Shown here one piece after another: positions 40,583 through 49,207 of a stretch of DNA of 49,810 bases. How positions within the stretch are numbered: the stretch's first letter is position 1; each line of letters starts with the position of its first letter. The position numbers and the translations under genes are program-made. The DNA is from an uncultured Lachnospiraceae bacterium (lineage in GTDB: Bacteria > Bacillota > Clostridia > Lachnospirales > Lachnospiraceae), in NCBI GenBank assembly GCA_947382415.1, contig CANCYO010000016.1, forward strand, positions 1-49,810. Reading direction: 5' to 3'. Under the pieces are notes generated by a model, which was given only the letters and a program-made list of their open reading frames with translations, ran no database searches and was not told where the DNA came from.

Positions 40583-40611
40583 ATTATAAGCAGAAAGTGC
40601 AAAAAAAGCAA
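40583..40611 (-). promoter_or_regulatory. Promoter of the holin-like toxin mRNA
   Basis: Read on the minus strand: TTGCTT (40611-40606), 17-nt spacer, TATAAT (40588-40583). Confidence 0.7.
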
Positions 40612-40729
40612 GAAAGTTTTAACTGTAAAAAAACAAAGCGCAAGCAAAGAAGGGAATGAAGATAAAACGAATAAATATGTTGACAGAGGAGAAAAGGCGA
40701 TGTAAAATGTAATAAAAGGAGGAGAGAAT

Positions 40730-41128
40730 ATGGGGAATCTTGTGTGGGAAGCAATAGATGTTAAGCAAATATCGAGAAGAAGCGGAGAGGCATTTGCCAG
40801 CATAGGGCAAGGGAGAATTTCGTTAAATCCTAGCGCATGTGAGATGATTGACGATATTTATGCATATGAATGGATAGATGTATTGCAAGCTAAAAACGGA
40901 AATAAAGTTGAAAAAATAGGATTAAGATTTGCAAAAGTAAAAGGCAAGAACTCTTTAAGAGCAACAAGACGAAAGTATAGAGGTCAAGAAGTAGATGGAA
41001 TTAATATTAATTCTAAGAGTTTGGTCAAAAAATTTTTTGGTGAGACGAAGGAGACGATAACAAGTAGATTTAGTGTAGAAAAAATCGATGATACAACGAT
41101 TGCTATAGATATCTTGAAAGAGATTTGA
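40730..41128 (+). CDS. Hypothetical cytoplasmic protein
   Basis: 132 aa, AAAGGAGGAGAG upstream of the ATG, so translation is likely. No signal peptide or membrane helix. The sequence is mixed and basic (SLRATRRKYRGQEVDG in the middle) and ends IDDTTIAIDILKEI. I do not recognise the family. The lower GC than the flanking chromosome and the position next to the type I toxin locus suggest a transferred segment. A very strong hairpin follows, separating it from the convergent chemoreceptor gene. Confidence 0.65.
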   Translation: MGNLVWEAIDVKQISRRSGEAFASIGQGRISLNPSACEMIDDIYAYEWIDVLQAKNGNKVEKIGLRFAKVKGKNSLRATRRKYRGQEVDGININSKSLVKKFFGETKETITSRFSVEKIDDTTIAIDILKEI

Positions 41129-41137
41129 ATAAAGTAT

Positions 41138-41190
41138 AACATACACGCAGCCTTTATCCGATTATCAGATAAAGGCTGCGTGTATGTTGT
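41138..41190. terminator. Bidirectional terminator with a 21-bp perfect stem
   Basis: Arms 41138-41158 and 41168-41188 are perfectly complementary over 21 bp, starting AACATACACG and ending CGTGTATGTT, with a 9-nt loop. TGTTT follows on the plus strand, and on the minus strand the hairpin is followed by ATACTTTATTC. It separates the convergent genes 40730-41128 (+) and 41208-42614 (-). Confidence 0.9.
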
Positions 41191-41207
41191 TTAAAACGCT
41201 CATATCA

Positions 41208-42614
41208 TCAGATCTCTTCGATCTTGGAGAAATTCGTGTCTCCGGTGGAGGCGATGACTTTCTTCAGATCCTTCAGCGCTGCCACAAACTTAGGGTAAGC
41301 GGCGTAGGCAAGCTGGAAATGCCGGAAGGCTTCCTCGCGGTTTCCGCTGTCCTTGGCATTCCAGGAGTCCACTGCGTGGGTGTGAATCTCATTGTGAAAT
41401 TTGGATGCCTGTTTGAACGCGGAAGAGCCGGTGATGCGGGAGTCTGTCTGCGCGGCCACCCATTTGCCGAATTTGCAGCCTTTGGGATTGTTGACCTGCT
41501 CCAGCTTAAGCGTCTCAAAGTCGGCCAGGTTATTGTAAATACGCCAGGTAAAGATCAGATGGTCGATCTCATATACCGTGATCCAGTCCTGTGTGTACAG
41601 CTTCGCGCGGCGTCTTGCCACATCGGAGCGGAGATTGTCTATCAGGCGGGAGATCTTGTACATATGCGCACCGGTGCCCACGCAGCCCTTGGACAGGTCT
41701 TCATAGCTGGCTGCGATGGTGTCGATGGAGGCCACAAAGGCTTGCGTCAGGGCGGACTGGGTATTGATCTCCCCGTAAATATGGTCGATTTCGGAGCTCA
41801 CCAGCTTCATGTTTTCATTCATATGCTCCAGACTCTCGAGAGAGTGGTGAATGCTGGTATTGCCGGAGGCCAATTGCTCTGCGGTGGTGTTGATGGACTC
41901 TGCCAGATTGGAGATGCCGTCCAGCAGCTCGCGCACATAGGTCATGGCGTCTTCGGCGGACTGTGTGGTGTTGGCGGAGAGTTCCTTCACTTGATTGGCA
42001 ACCACGGCAAAGCCTTTTCCGGCCTCGCCTGCCCGTGCGGCCTCTATGGAGGCGTTCAGTGCCAGGAGTCCGCTCTTGCTTGCCACTTTTTTGACCATGT
42101 CGATAATCTCGTTGATCTTGGCTGCTTTGGCCTGAAAATCTGCGATCTGGTCGTTGATCCGGAGTACGCTGGCCACGGAGGCGTCTACAGTGCGGATGCT
42201 GGAATTCATGTCTACTACGCAGGAGTTTGCGTCCTCTCTGACATTATGCGTCTTTTCCTGAATCGTATAGACTGCATCCTGAATATTTTGCACGGAGGTA
42301 CCAAGCTCCTGACTGGAGCCCTGCATGTCATTGATGGCAGTTGTCTGAGAATTAACCTGTTCGATCATGTCTTTGACGCAGCTGCTGTCGCCGATCAGGG
42401 TCATGGAGTCGTTGAGACGCATGACAAAATTATTGTTCAGTTGTACAAAACTGCCCAATACCTGATTATATTTTTCTGCCAGCTTTGGATCCTGAAACTG
42501 GCTCAGATCCACTGGAGAAAAATCTCCGGCAATTGCTTTGTCCATCCATTCAATCAACAGAGTATTGTCTGCGGGAACCGTAGTTTTGTCTTTTTTTCCT
42601 TTGCTGCCAAACAT
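41208..42614 (-). CDS. Soluble methyl-accepting chemotaxis protein with CZB domain
   Basis: 468 aa without any transmembrane helix. An N-terminal helical region (1-90) is followed by the long coiled coil of a chemoreceptor; its hairpin tip is SGLLALNASIEAARAGEAGKGFAVVANQVKELS, where CheA and CheW bind. The C-terminal 130 residues are a chemoreceptor zinc-binding (CZB) domain with the zinc ligands in EIDHLIFTWRIYN, NPKGCKFGKWV and FHNEIHTHAV (His, Cys, His, His). CZB domains sense zinc or oxidants such as hypochlorite. GGAGGTGATTTT precedes the ATG. No other chemotaxis or flagellar gene is in the window, so it would work with a core encoded elsewhere. Confidence 0.93.
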   Translation of the reverse strand: MFGSKGKKDKTTVPADNTLLIEWMDKAIAGDFSPVDLSQFQDPKLAEKYNQVLGSFVQLNNNFVMRLNDSMTLIGDSSCVKDMIEQVNSQTTAINDMQGSSQELGTSVQNIQDAVYTIQEKTHNVREDANSCVVDMNSSIRTVDASVASVLRINDQIADFQAKAAKINEIIDMVKKVASKSGLLALNASIEAARAGEAGKGFAVVANQVKELSANTTQSAEDAMTYVRELLDGISNLAESINTTAEQLASGNTSIHHSLESLEHMNENMKLVSSEIDHIYGEINTQSALTQAFVASIDTIAASYEDLSKGCVGTGAHMYKISRLIDNLRSDVARRRAKLYTQDWITVYEIDHLIFTWRIYNNLADFETLKLEQVNNPKGCKFGKWVAAQTDSRITGSSAFKQASKFHNEIHTHAVDSWNAKDSGNREEAFRHFQLAYAAYPKFVAALKDLKKVIASTGDTNFSKIEEI

Positions 42615-42886
42615 AAAATCACCTCCGAAGATGTCAATATTAATGTCAGTGTATTGATTTTAATACATCATACCACAAAATAAATTTTATTTCTACTCAT
42701 ATCTGTAAATTGGTTGTAAATGGTTGATGGCTACAGATGCCGTTAATTGTTATAAAATAAGGCTTTTCAGCGTTTGAGGGAGGGGAGGGAAGGCGGAGAC
42801 ATACTTGTCCATGGACGGGCATATCATGTAAGGAACGAAGGCAAATCAGTGTCCGTTAAAACAGACAGGATATAGGAGTGGAATGA

Positions 42887-45583
42887 ATGATGGATGAGAG
42901 GGCATATGAAGCTGTGGAAAGTGGACTGACGGAGGAGGAAGCGGCGAAGAAACTGCTGGCGGAGGGACGCAATGAGCTGCAGGCTCCAAGGAACAAGACT
43001 CCGGTGGAGTCTTTTCTGGCACAATTGCAGGATCCGCTGATCTATGTGCTGCTGGGGGCGGCGGTAATCTCATTTTTATTGAAAGAGCTTGCGGACGCCG
43101 CCATCATCTGTGTGGTAGTTTTTCTGAACGCGTTTGTTGGGATGGTACAGGAAGGCAAAGCCAAGAAGGCTCTGGATGCTCTGAAAAAACTTACCACGCC
43201 CCATGCCATTGTGCTGCGGGACGGAGTACGGCGGGAGATTCCGGCTGCTGAGCTGGTGGTGGGAGATCTGGTGTGCCTGGAGGCCGGATGCCAGGTGCCG
43301 GCGGACATGCGTCTGATCCGTGCGTCAAATCTCAAAATAGAGGAATCGGCGCTCACGGGTGAGAATCTGCCGGTAGAGAAACGCACGGACTGGGAGGACT
43401 CGGAGGAGCTGGCCCTGGGCGACAGGTTTAACATGGCGTTTATGACCACCGTTGTCACCGGCGGTCATGGGGAGGGAATCGTTACGGCCACGGGAATGCA
43501 GACCCAGATCGGCCAGATCGCTTCCATGATCACGGAGGAGGAAGAGGAATTGACTCCGCTGCAAAAGCGGCTTGGAGATCTGGGCAAGGTGCTGAGTATT
43601 CTGTCACTGCTTTTGTGCGGGATTCTCTTTGTGCTGGCTATGTGTCAGCACCGGGATATCATGGAGATGCTTCTGGTGGCCATTTCTCTTGCGGTGGCGG
43701 CGGTGCCGGAGGGACTGCCCGCAGTGGTGACGATCTGCCTGGCCCTGTCCGTGACCCGGATGGTGAAAGCCAACACCATTATCCGCAGGCTGCCTTCTGT
43801 GGAGACTCTGGGGGCCGTGAGTGTGGTGTGCTCGGACAAGACAGGGACTCTCACCCGCAACCGCATGACGGTAGAGCAGTGTTTTGAGGCGGGAGCGGGT
43901 ATCTGTGACGTGGGCGGGGAGCTGTCCGAGGAGTTTTTGAAGGGGATGGTGCTGTGCAATGACGCTGAGCTTGCGGGGCGTCTGGGGGATCCCACGGAGC
44001 TTGCCCTTCTGGACTGCGGCGCGCAGTACGGTTATGAGAAGGCGAATCTGGAGCGGTACGCGCCGAGGATCGGAGAGCTTGCCTTTGATTCGGACCGGAA
44101 GATGATGACTACGCTGCACAGAGGGCCGCAGGGAAAGAGCGTGAGCTTTACGAAAGGGGCGCCGGATGTGGTGCTTGGCAGATGTACTTACATTCGGACC
44201 AATACGGGAGAGGTGCGGATGACTGCTGCTCACAGGAAGGCTGTGGAACAGGCCCTGGAGGAGATGGCCGCGGGTGCGCTCCGGACGCTGGCGGTAGCCA
44301 TGTATCGGGGAGGAGCGGAGCCTTTGGAGGAACAGCTTATTTTTCTGGGGCTGGTAGGGATGCGTGACCCGGTGCGGCCGGAGGCGGTGGAAGCGGTACA
44401 GACCTTCCGCCGGGCGGGCGTCAAGACGGTGATGATCACCGGGGATCATGTGGACACTGCCTTTGCCATCGCGAAACAACTGGAAATTGCAGAGCGGGCG
44501 GAGCAGTGCATGACAGGGGATCAGCTTCAGCGGCTCAGCGACAGAGAGCTTGCAGGGCAGCTCCGGGACAGAAACATCACGGTATTTGCAAGGGTCTCGC
44601 CTGCCCAGAAGGTGCGGATCGTAAAAGGATTTAAGAAGCTTGGGGCAATCGTGGCCATGACAGGGGACGGCGTCAACGATGCGCCCTCTCTGAAAAGTGC
44701 GGACATCGGTATCGCCATGGGGAAAAACGGAACGGATGTGGCCAAACAGGCCTCGGATATGATTCTGGTGGATGATAATTTTGCCACCATAGAGAAGGCC
44801 ATAGAGGAGGGGCGCAGTGTCTATGAGAATATTCGGAAGTCGGTGATCTTCCTGCTTTCGTCCAATATGGGTGAGATTCTTACCATGTTTACGGCAGTGC
44901 TCTTTGGCCTGGCATCACCCTTAAAGTCCAGCCATATTCTGTGGGTGAATCTCATCACGGATTCCCTGCCCGCGCTGGCGCTGGGAATCGATCAAAATGA
45001 CGGCAAGAGCATGATGGAGCATGAGCCCAGAAGGCCCGAGGAGAGCCTTTTTGCCCGGGGCGGACTGTCCTGTACCTGTTTTTACGGGGTACTTATTGCA
45101 GGGATCAGTCTGCTGGCGTTTCTGCTGCTGCCCTGCGCGGCGCTGCAGGCCGCGGGCAGAGCCATTGATCTTGCAGGCATCCGGGAGATGATGGAAAACA
45201 GCGTTATTCTGGCCAAATCCCAGACTTATGCCTTTACGGTGCTGGGCATGTCCCAACTGTTCCACGCGGTGGGGATGCGGGATATGGGACGCTCGGTCTT
45301 TCGCATGAACCACAGGGACAATCCCCTGATGTTTGCCGCTGCCGCGGTGGGACTGGCCCTGCAGTTTGCGGTGACCAGGGTGCCGTTTCTGGTGAATGCC
45401 TTCGGCACGGCATGGCTCTCTGCGGGAGAGTGGATGCTCCTTGCGGGACTTGCCGCATTTCCGCTGATCGCTCATGAATGTTTTGTGCTGGCAGGGAAGG
45501 TCTGCAGTCAGCAGCCTGCCGTGAACCGCACTAAGAGCCGGCGTCCTGTCAATGCTTCTGTATTTTATTCAGCTCAGCGTTGA
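42887..45583 (+). CDS. Calcium-type cation-transporting P-type ATPase
   Basis: 898 aa, type II P-ATPase. Features: N-terminal cation-ATPase domain, ESALTGENLPVEK, transmembrane PEGLPAVVT (ion-binding helix 4), phosphorylation site with Asp317 in SDKTGTLTRNRM, nucleotide-binding FTKGAPDVVLGRC, and hinge TGDGVNDAPSLKSADIGIAMG. Ten helices are expected, including the C-terminal cation-ATPase domain. The motifs fit Ca2+ or Mn2+ export from the cytoplasm. The start is ATG 42887 with GGAG upstream. Its last 35 bp overlap the 3' end of the convergent GH2 gene. Confidence 0.95.
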   Translation: MMDERAYEAVESGLTEEEAAKKLLAEGRNELQAPRNKTPVESFLAQLQDPLIYVLLGAAVISFLLKELADAAIICVVVFLNAFVGMVQEGKAKKALDALKKLTTPHAIVLRDGVRREIPAAELVVGDLVCLEAGCQVPADMRLIRASNLKIEESALTGENLPVEKRTDWEDSEELALGDRFNMAFMTTVVTGGHGEGIVTATGMQTQIGQIASMITEEEEELTPLQKRLGDLGKVLSILSLLLCGILFVLAMCQHRDIMEMLLVAISLAVAAVPEGLPAVVTICLALSVTRMVKANTIIRRLPSVETLGAVSVVCSDKTGTLTRNRMTVEQCFEAGAGICDVGGELSEEFLKGMVLCNDAELAGRLGDPTELALLDCGAQYGYEKANLERYAPRIGELAFDSDRKMMTTLHRGPQGKSVSFTKGAPDVVLGRCTYIRTNTGEVRMTAAHRKAVEQALEEMAAGALRTLAVAMYRGGAEPLEEQLIFLGLVGMRDPVRPEAVEAVQTFRRAGVKTVMITGDHVDTAFAIAKQLEIAERAEQCMTGDQLQRLSDRELAGQLRDRNITVFARVSPAQKVRIVKGFKKLGAIVAMTGDGVNDAPSLKSADIGIAMGKNGTDVAKQASDMILVDDNFATIEKAIEEGRSVYENIRKSVIFLLSSNMGEILTMFTAVLFGLASPLKSSHILWVNLITDSLPALALGIDQNDGKSMMEHEPRRPEESLFARGGLSCTCFYGVLIAGISLLAFLLLPCAALQAAGRAIDLAGIREMMENSVILAKSQTYAFTVLGMSQLFHAVGMRDMGRSVFRMNHRDNPLMFAAAAVGLALQFAVTRVPFLVNAFGTAWLSAGEWMLLAGLAAFPLIAHECFVLAGKVCSQQPAVNRTKSRRPVNASVFYSAQR

Positions 45584-47945
45584 TGATCTGCAGGGCATTG
45601 TCCGGCGCGGAGGTGTTTCCCATGGCGGTAAACATTTCCGAGAGTCCGACTACCGTCTTATCCTGCATCATGGAGAGCATGGATTTTTTGAGCTTCATGC
45701 CGCTCATGGAGGAGAGGGCGGCGGAGAGGATGCGTGAGGCCTCGTCATGAGCGAGGATGTCTTTTATTTTATCATGGACGGAGTAATGCGCGTCGGAAAA
45801 TTCCATGGGGGCGTCGCTGGCCACGGTTTCGATCTTCTCAAACCAGTTTACCACGCCGTCGCCCTCATCTTCCTCGGGGGGAAGCGTGTAGATGCCGGGC
45901 TTTTCCTCCACCTGTTCGATGGTGATAGTATCGATGCAGCCGTCGGCTACGGCGGTGAGCCAGGTGAAGCCGTCCTCTAACGGCACCTGTTCAAATACAA
46001 ACACGCGGCAGCCCACCCTGGTGGCGAAAAGCTCGCCATTACGATAAAGACTTACCTGAGACTGATTGGAGTAGACTTTGATATCGGCGGTGTCCCCCAC
46101 GCGGCAGGCATAGCGTCTGCCGCAGAGATGGACGAAGGGCTCCTTGCTCCAGTAGGCCTTATAGATAAAGAAGGCATCCTTTTTGATCTGGCGGTCCATG
46201 GTGATCAGTCCTTTGTTGTTGCGTCCTGCCACGCCGCCTTCGTCTCTGGCCGCACAGCCAAAATCAAACATATTCCACACATAGGTGCTCCACAGATAGG
46301 GGCGCTCCATGAGGATCTGTGCCATATGCTCGTGATATTCGGCCTGATAGCTTTCGGAGTAATCTCTGCAGCGGGGCTCGTCGGGCTGATAGGTGATGAT
46401 GCCTTCCGCACCGTATTCGGACAGTCCCAGACAGATGTGGGGATACTTTTCATGAAATTCATCCAGCCATTTCTCGTTGTGCTCATAACTTCCCCCATAC
46501 CAGCCAAAATAATGATTATAGCTCTCCACATCCGTGATGCCGTGGAGCTCGGAGTCCATGGGCAGCATAGTGACGTGGGCTATGGTGGTGAGACGGGTGG
46601 GGTCGCATTCCTTTACCAGGGCGTTCAGCTCCTGATGGTTCTTTTTCAGGCCGGGCTTTTCTCCGCCGATGGTAATTTCGTTGGAGAGGCCCCAGAAGCA
46701 GATGCAGGGGTGATTATAATTTTGATAAATTAAGTCCTTCATCTGACTGCAGGCGTTCTCATGGGCGGCGGGATCGTCGCTCTGACAGCTTATATAGGGG
46801 ATCTCCGCCCAGACGATGAAACCCATTTCGTCGCAGGCGTCATAAAAATCCTCGCTGTGCTGATAGTGGGCAAGCCGCACGGTGTTGGCTCCCACCTCCC
46901 GGATCAGTTCCGCGTCCCGAAAATGCTGTTCTCTGGTCAGGGCATAACCCTCGTAGAGCCAGTCCTGATGGCGGGAGACACCCCGCAGCATCATGGACTT
47001 CCCGTTCAGGAAAAAGCCCGTTTCTGAATCTACATAAAATTCCCGGATGCCGAAGGTGGTGGAGACCTGATCTACCTGTTCGTTGCGATAGACTAAAGTG
47101 GCGGTGCAGCGGTAGAGATAGGGATCGTCCACGCCCTGCCACAGATGGGGCCGGGGCAGGAGAATATCGGTCTTGGCGTCCCCGGCGGGACGCCAGCACT
47201 CCGCCGCTATGGAGCCGTCCCGATCCACGATCTGGTAGCGAATCGTGTAGTCCTCGGACTCGGTATTGACCCAACTGTTCAGGTGCAGCAGGGCGTGGTC
47301 GGGAATGTCCGGAAGTTCGCTGGTGACTGCCAGCCCTTTGGCTGCATGGAACTCCACATCGAAATGTACCTCGGGCAGCAAAAGCAGTTCCAACCCACGA
47401 TAGAGACCGCCATAAAAAGTAAAGTCCGCCATCTGGGGATAGATGTGGCCGTGATTGCTGTTGTCCGCGGAGACGATCAGCTCCAGTTTGCCTCCGGTTT
47501 TTCTGGCCTGGCGGAATTCCCGGGTGATGTCCACCGTAAAGGCAGAATAGCCTCCCTCGTGGGAGCCCAGTTTTTTACCGTCAATATAGACATCGCCCCG
47601 CAGAGACAGAGCGGGGATGCGCAGAATCGCGCGGCAGGGCAGCAGGCTTGAGGAGCGTGTGTGTTCAGGCTTTTCGGCGCCGGCACAGGCGGGGCAGGCT
47701 CCTGCGGCCGTAGTGTCCCGGCCCGGACAGGCGCTCCAGGGTGTGTCCGCCAGCAGCGCCTCAGGGCACAGGGTAGTCTTGTAGCAGCATTCGCCCCGGT
47801 AATATTCGCCGCCGTCAGTACCGTCCACCGCGTTCCAGGTGTGGGGGAGGGAGACGGAATACCATGGCACATTCTCACGGGAGAGATCTGCGTAGGGTGT
47901 TTTGGTAAACTGCCAGTTATGATGCAAAGGGATTATTTTTCGCAT
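45549..47945 (-). CDS. Glycoside hydrolase family 2 (beta-galactosidase-like)
   Basis: 798 aa, no signal peptide, so cytoplasmic. The order is typical: sugar-binding jelly-roll (VSLPHTWNAVDGTDGGEYYRG, then VYIDGKKLGSHEGGYSAF), immunoglobulin-like domain, TIM barrel and a C-terminal extension. In the barrel the acid/base is Glu423 in WGLSNEITIGG and the nucleophile Glu510 in LGLSEYGAEG; RHQDWLYEG is conserved too. It releases terminal beta-galactosides or related sugars. A Cys/Ala/Pro-rich insertion at about residues 61-103 interrupts the jelly-roll. The end (700-798) is unusual, helical and Met/Ser-rich. The exact sugar is undecided. Confidence 0.9.
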   Translation of the reverse strand: MRKIIPLHHNWQFTKTPYADLSRENVPWYSVSLPHTWNAVDGTDGGEYYRGECCYKTTLCPEALLADTPWSACPGRDTTAAGACPACAGAEKPEHTRSSSLLPCRAILRIPALSLRGDVYIDGKKLGSHEGGYSAFTVDITREFRQARKTGGKLELIVSADNSNHGHIYPQMADFTFYGGLYRGLELLLLPEVHFDVEFHAAKGLAVTSELPDIPDHALLHLNSWVNTESEDYTIRYQIVDRDGSIAAECWRPAGDAKTDILLPRPHLWQGVDDPYLYRCTATLVYRNEQVDQVSTTFGIREFYVDSETGFFLNGKSMMLRGVSRHQDWLYEGYALTREQHFRDAELIREVGANTVRLAHYQHSEDFYDACDEMGFIVWAEIPYISCQSDDPAAHENACSQMKDLIYQNYNHPCICFWGLSNEITIGGEKPGLKKNHQELNALVKECDPTRLTTIAHVTMLPMDSELHGITDVESYNHYFGWYGGSYEHNEKWLDEFHEKYPHICLGLSEYGAEGIITYQPDEPRCRDYSESYQAEYHEHMAQILMERPYLWSTYVWNMFDFGCAARDEGGVAGRNNKGLITMDRQIKKDAFFIYKAYWSKEPFVHLCGRRYACRVGDTADIKVYSNQSQVSLYRNGELFATRVGCRVFVFEQVPLEDGFTWLTAVADGCIDTITIEQVEEKPGIYTLPPEEDEGDGVVNWFEKIETVASDAPMEFSDAHYSVHDKIKDILAHDEASRILSAALSSMSGMKLKKSMLSMMQDKTVVGLSEMFTAMGNTSAPDNALQIINAELNKIQKH

Positions 47946-48051
47946 GAAGATTGTCCTTTCCGAATTGTATTCTATTGTATTCTCGATTCTGTTGCATTCT
48001 GTCCTTAGAATGAGCGGATTCGGAAAATTTATGCAGCGTAACGGTTTGGTT

Positions 48052-48190
48052 TTAAAACATTTTTAATCTGTCGTACAGTATTTCTTCTTCTCCTGTTGAA
48101 AGGCTTACCGACGCTATACCGTTTTCCAGAAAGGTAAAAATGAGCGAATATTTATCAAAATCTATATTGTATGAATATGAAGAATAGCGC
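48052..48190 (-). pseudogene. C-terminal fragment of an unrecognised gene
   Basis: Minus-strand translation gives a protein-like tail without a start: SYNIDFDKYSLIFTFLENG, then ASVSLSTGEEEILYDRLKMF and a stop at 48052. It is about 45 residues long and does not continue upstream past the hairpin at 48189-48224. It is probably what is left of a larger gene. Confidence 0.35.
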
Positions 48191-48224
48191 CGATAAACAA
48201 GTGAGAAATCAAAAGTTTATCGGC
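48189..48224 (-). terminator. Hairpin downstream of the PadR remnant
   Basis: GCCGATAAAC (48189-48198) and GTTTATCGGC (48215-48224) form a 10-bp perfect stem, 16 nt past the PadR stop codon. The T-run on the minus strand is weak. Confidence 0.5.
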
Positions 48225-48240
48225 TCATTATAAATTAGGA

Positions 48241-48590
48241 TTATGCGTTTTTAATGCAGCTTTCAAGCAATCTGTTTGTTCCTGTTATTTCTGCATCTAC
48301 TAAATCAATCATTCGTTTTACATTTGAGGAATGGATAGCGGAAACCTCATTTTCCCATAATGGATTTACTTGCTTTTCAATGCCTGCACGGTACTTTTGC
48401 AGAATGGTAAGGCGTTCCCGCAAAAGCTCCTGTTGTTCCTCTGGCGTAAATGTATTCAAGAAAAATGCGGCAATGGAAAAGATATTTGTATCGTAATTGA
48501 ATTGTAGGATGGATGCTTTTAGCGTAGCTATAAATTCCTTTTCCCTTTGTCAGAAAGACTATAAACGGTTCGGTCTGGCATATTTCTGAC
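48241..48590 (-). pseudogene. PadR-family regulator, frameshifted and missing its N-terminus
   Basis: Minus strand. The upstream part VRNMPDRTVYSLSDKGK is typical of the end of a PadR winged helix. The frame then breaks in an A-run (plus-strand bases near 48537-48545) and continues in another frame as EFIATLKASILQFNYDTNIF ... FLNTFTPEEQQELLRERLTI ... to SCIKNA, the C-terminal dimerisation domain. One missing base would restore the join. The DNA-recognition helix is gone: PadR sequence stops at about 48590, where the fragment of the plus-strand membrane gene begins. Intact members repress transporter or membrane-stress genes, usually next to themselves. Confidence 0.75.
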
Positions 48591-48592
48591 TT

Positions 48593-49207
48593 ATAGGGGA
48601 GTTTATTGTTCCGTTGATACTGGAACGATTTTATTCTGAATATAACGGCAGGATAATGGTTATGAGTGTTTTAGGTAATTCGCAAAGTCCTGTCCGACTT
48701 ATTTATAATTTATGGCTTATCTGGCTTGGAGGTTTCTTTGCATTTACAGCAGGTGCATACTTTTTGTCATTATGAGCAAGGTTTCCTGTTCTGGCGGTTT
48801 TCATACTTCTTTCGATTGGAATTTTTGCTGTTGGTGCAGGGCTTATTTCTGGATTTTTTAGTGTAAACGAGAGCAGAGACATAGTTACTACAGCCTCAAA
48901 GATATATGGAATAGGTGCTGCAATCGGTTTTATGGCTTTGCTGTTTTTACCATTGTTAAATGGGATAGTATCATTTAAGCAAAATGACACGCTTTAGTGC
49001 ATCATCAGTATAAGCTCATTTGTTTTATCGCTTATTTTCTTTGCCTGTTTTGTTATGGGAAATAAGGAGCAATTTCAAAATGCCTTTTTGAAGTATGAAG
49101 GATTATGGGAACGCCTTACTTTGTTTTGTATGTATATTCCTTTTGTTTATAAGTCTGTGAGCAACTTGTTCTTATATAGCGACAGCGGGGGGAATAAAGC
49201 AGAATGA
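48593..49207 (+). pseudogene. DUF998-like membrane protein with two in-frame stops
   Basis: Plus-strand frame: EFIVPLILERFYSEYNG, RIMVMSVLGNSQSPVRLIYN, LWLIWLGGFFAFTAGAYFLS, TGA at 48773, ARFPVLAVFILLSIGIFAVG onwards, TAG at 48995, then CIISISSFVLSLIFFACFVMG to a stop at 49205. All parts are in one frame, so only two nonsense changes interrupt it, and the hydrophobic helices are well preserved. The start is missing: the frame enters from the scar at 48590. The resemblance to DUF998-type proteins (SVLGNSQSP, later VNESRD) is from memory. The protease-like gene overlaps its stop (ATG 49204). Confidence 0.7.
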
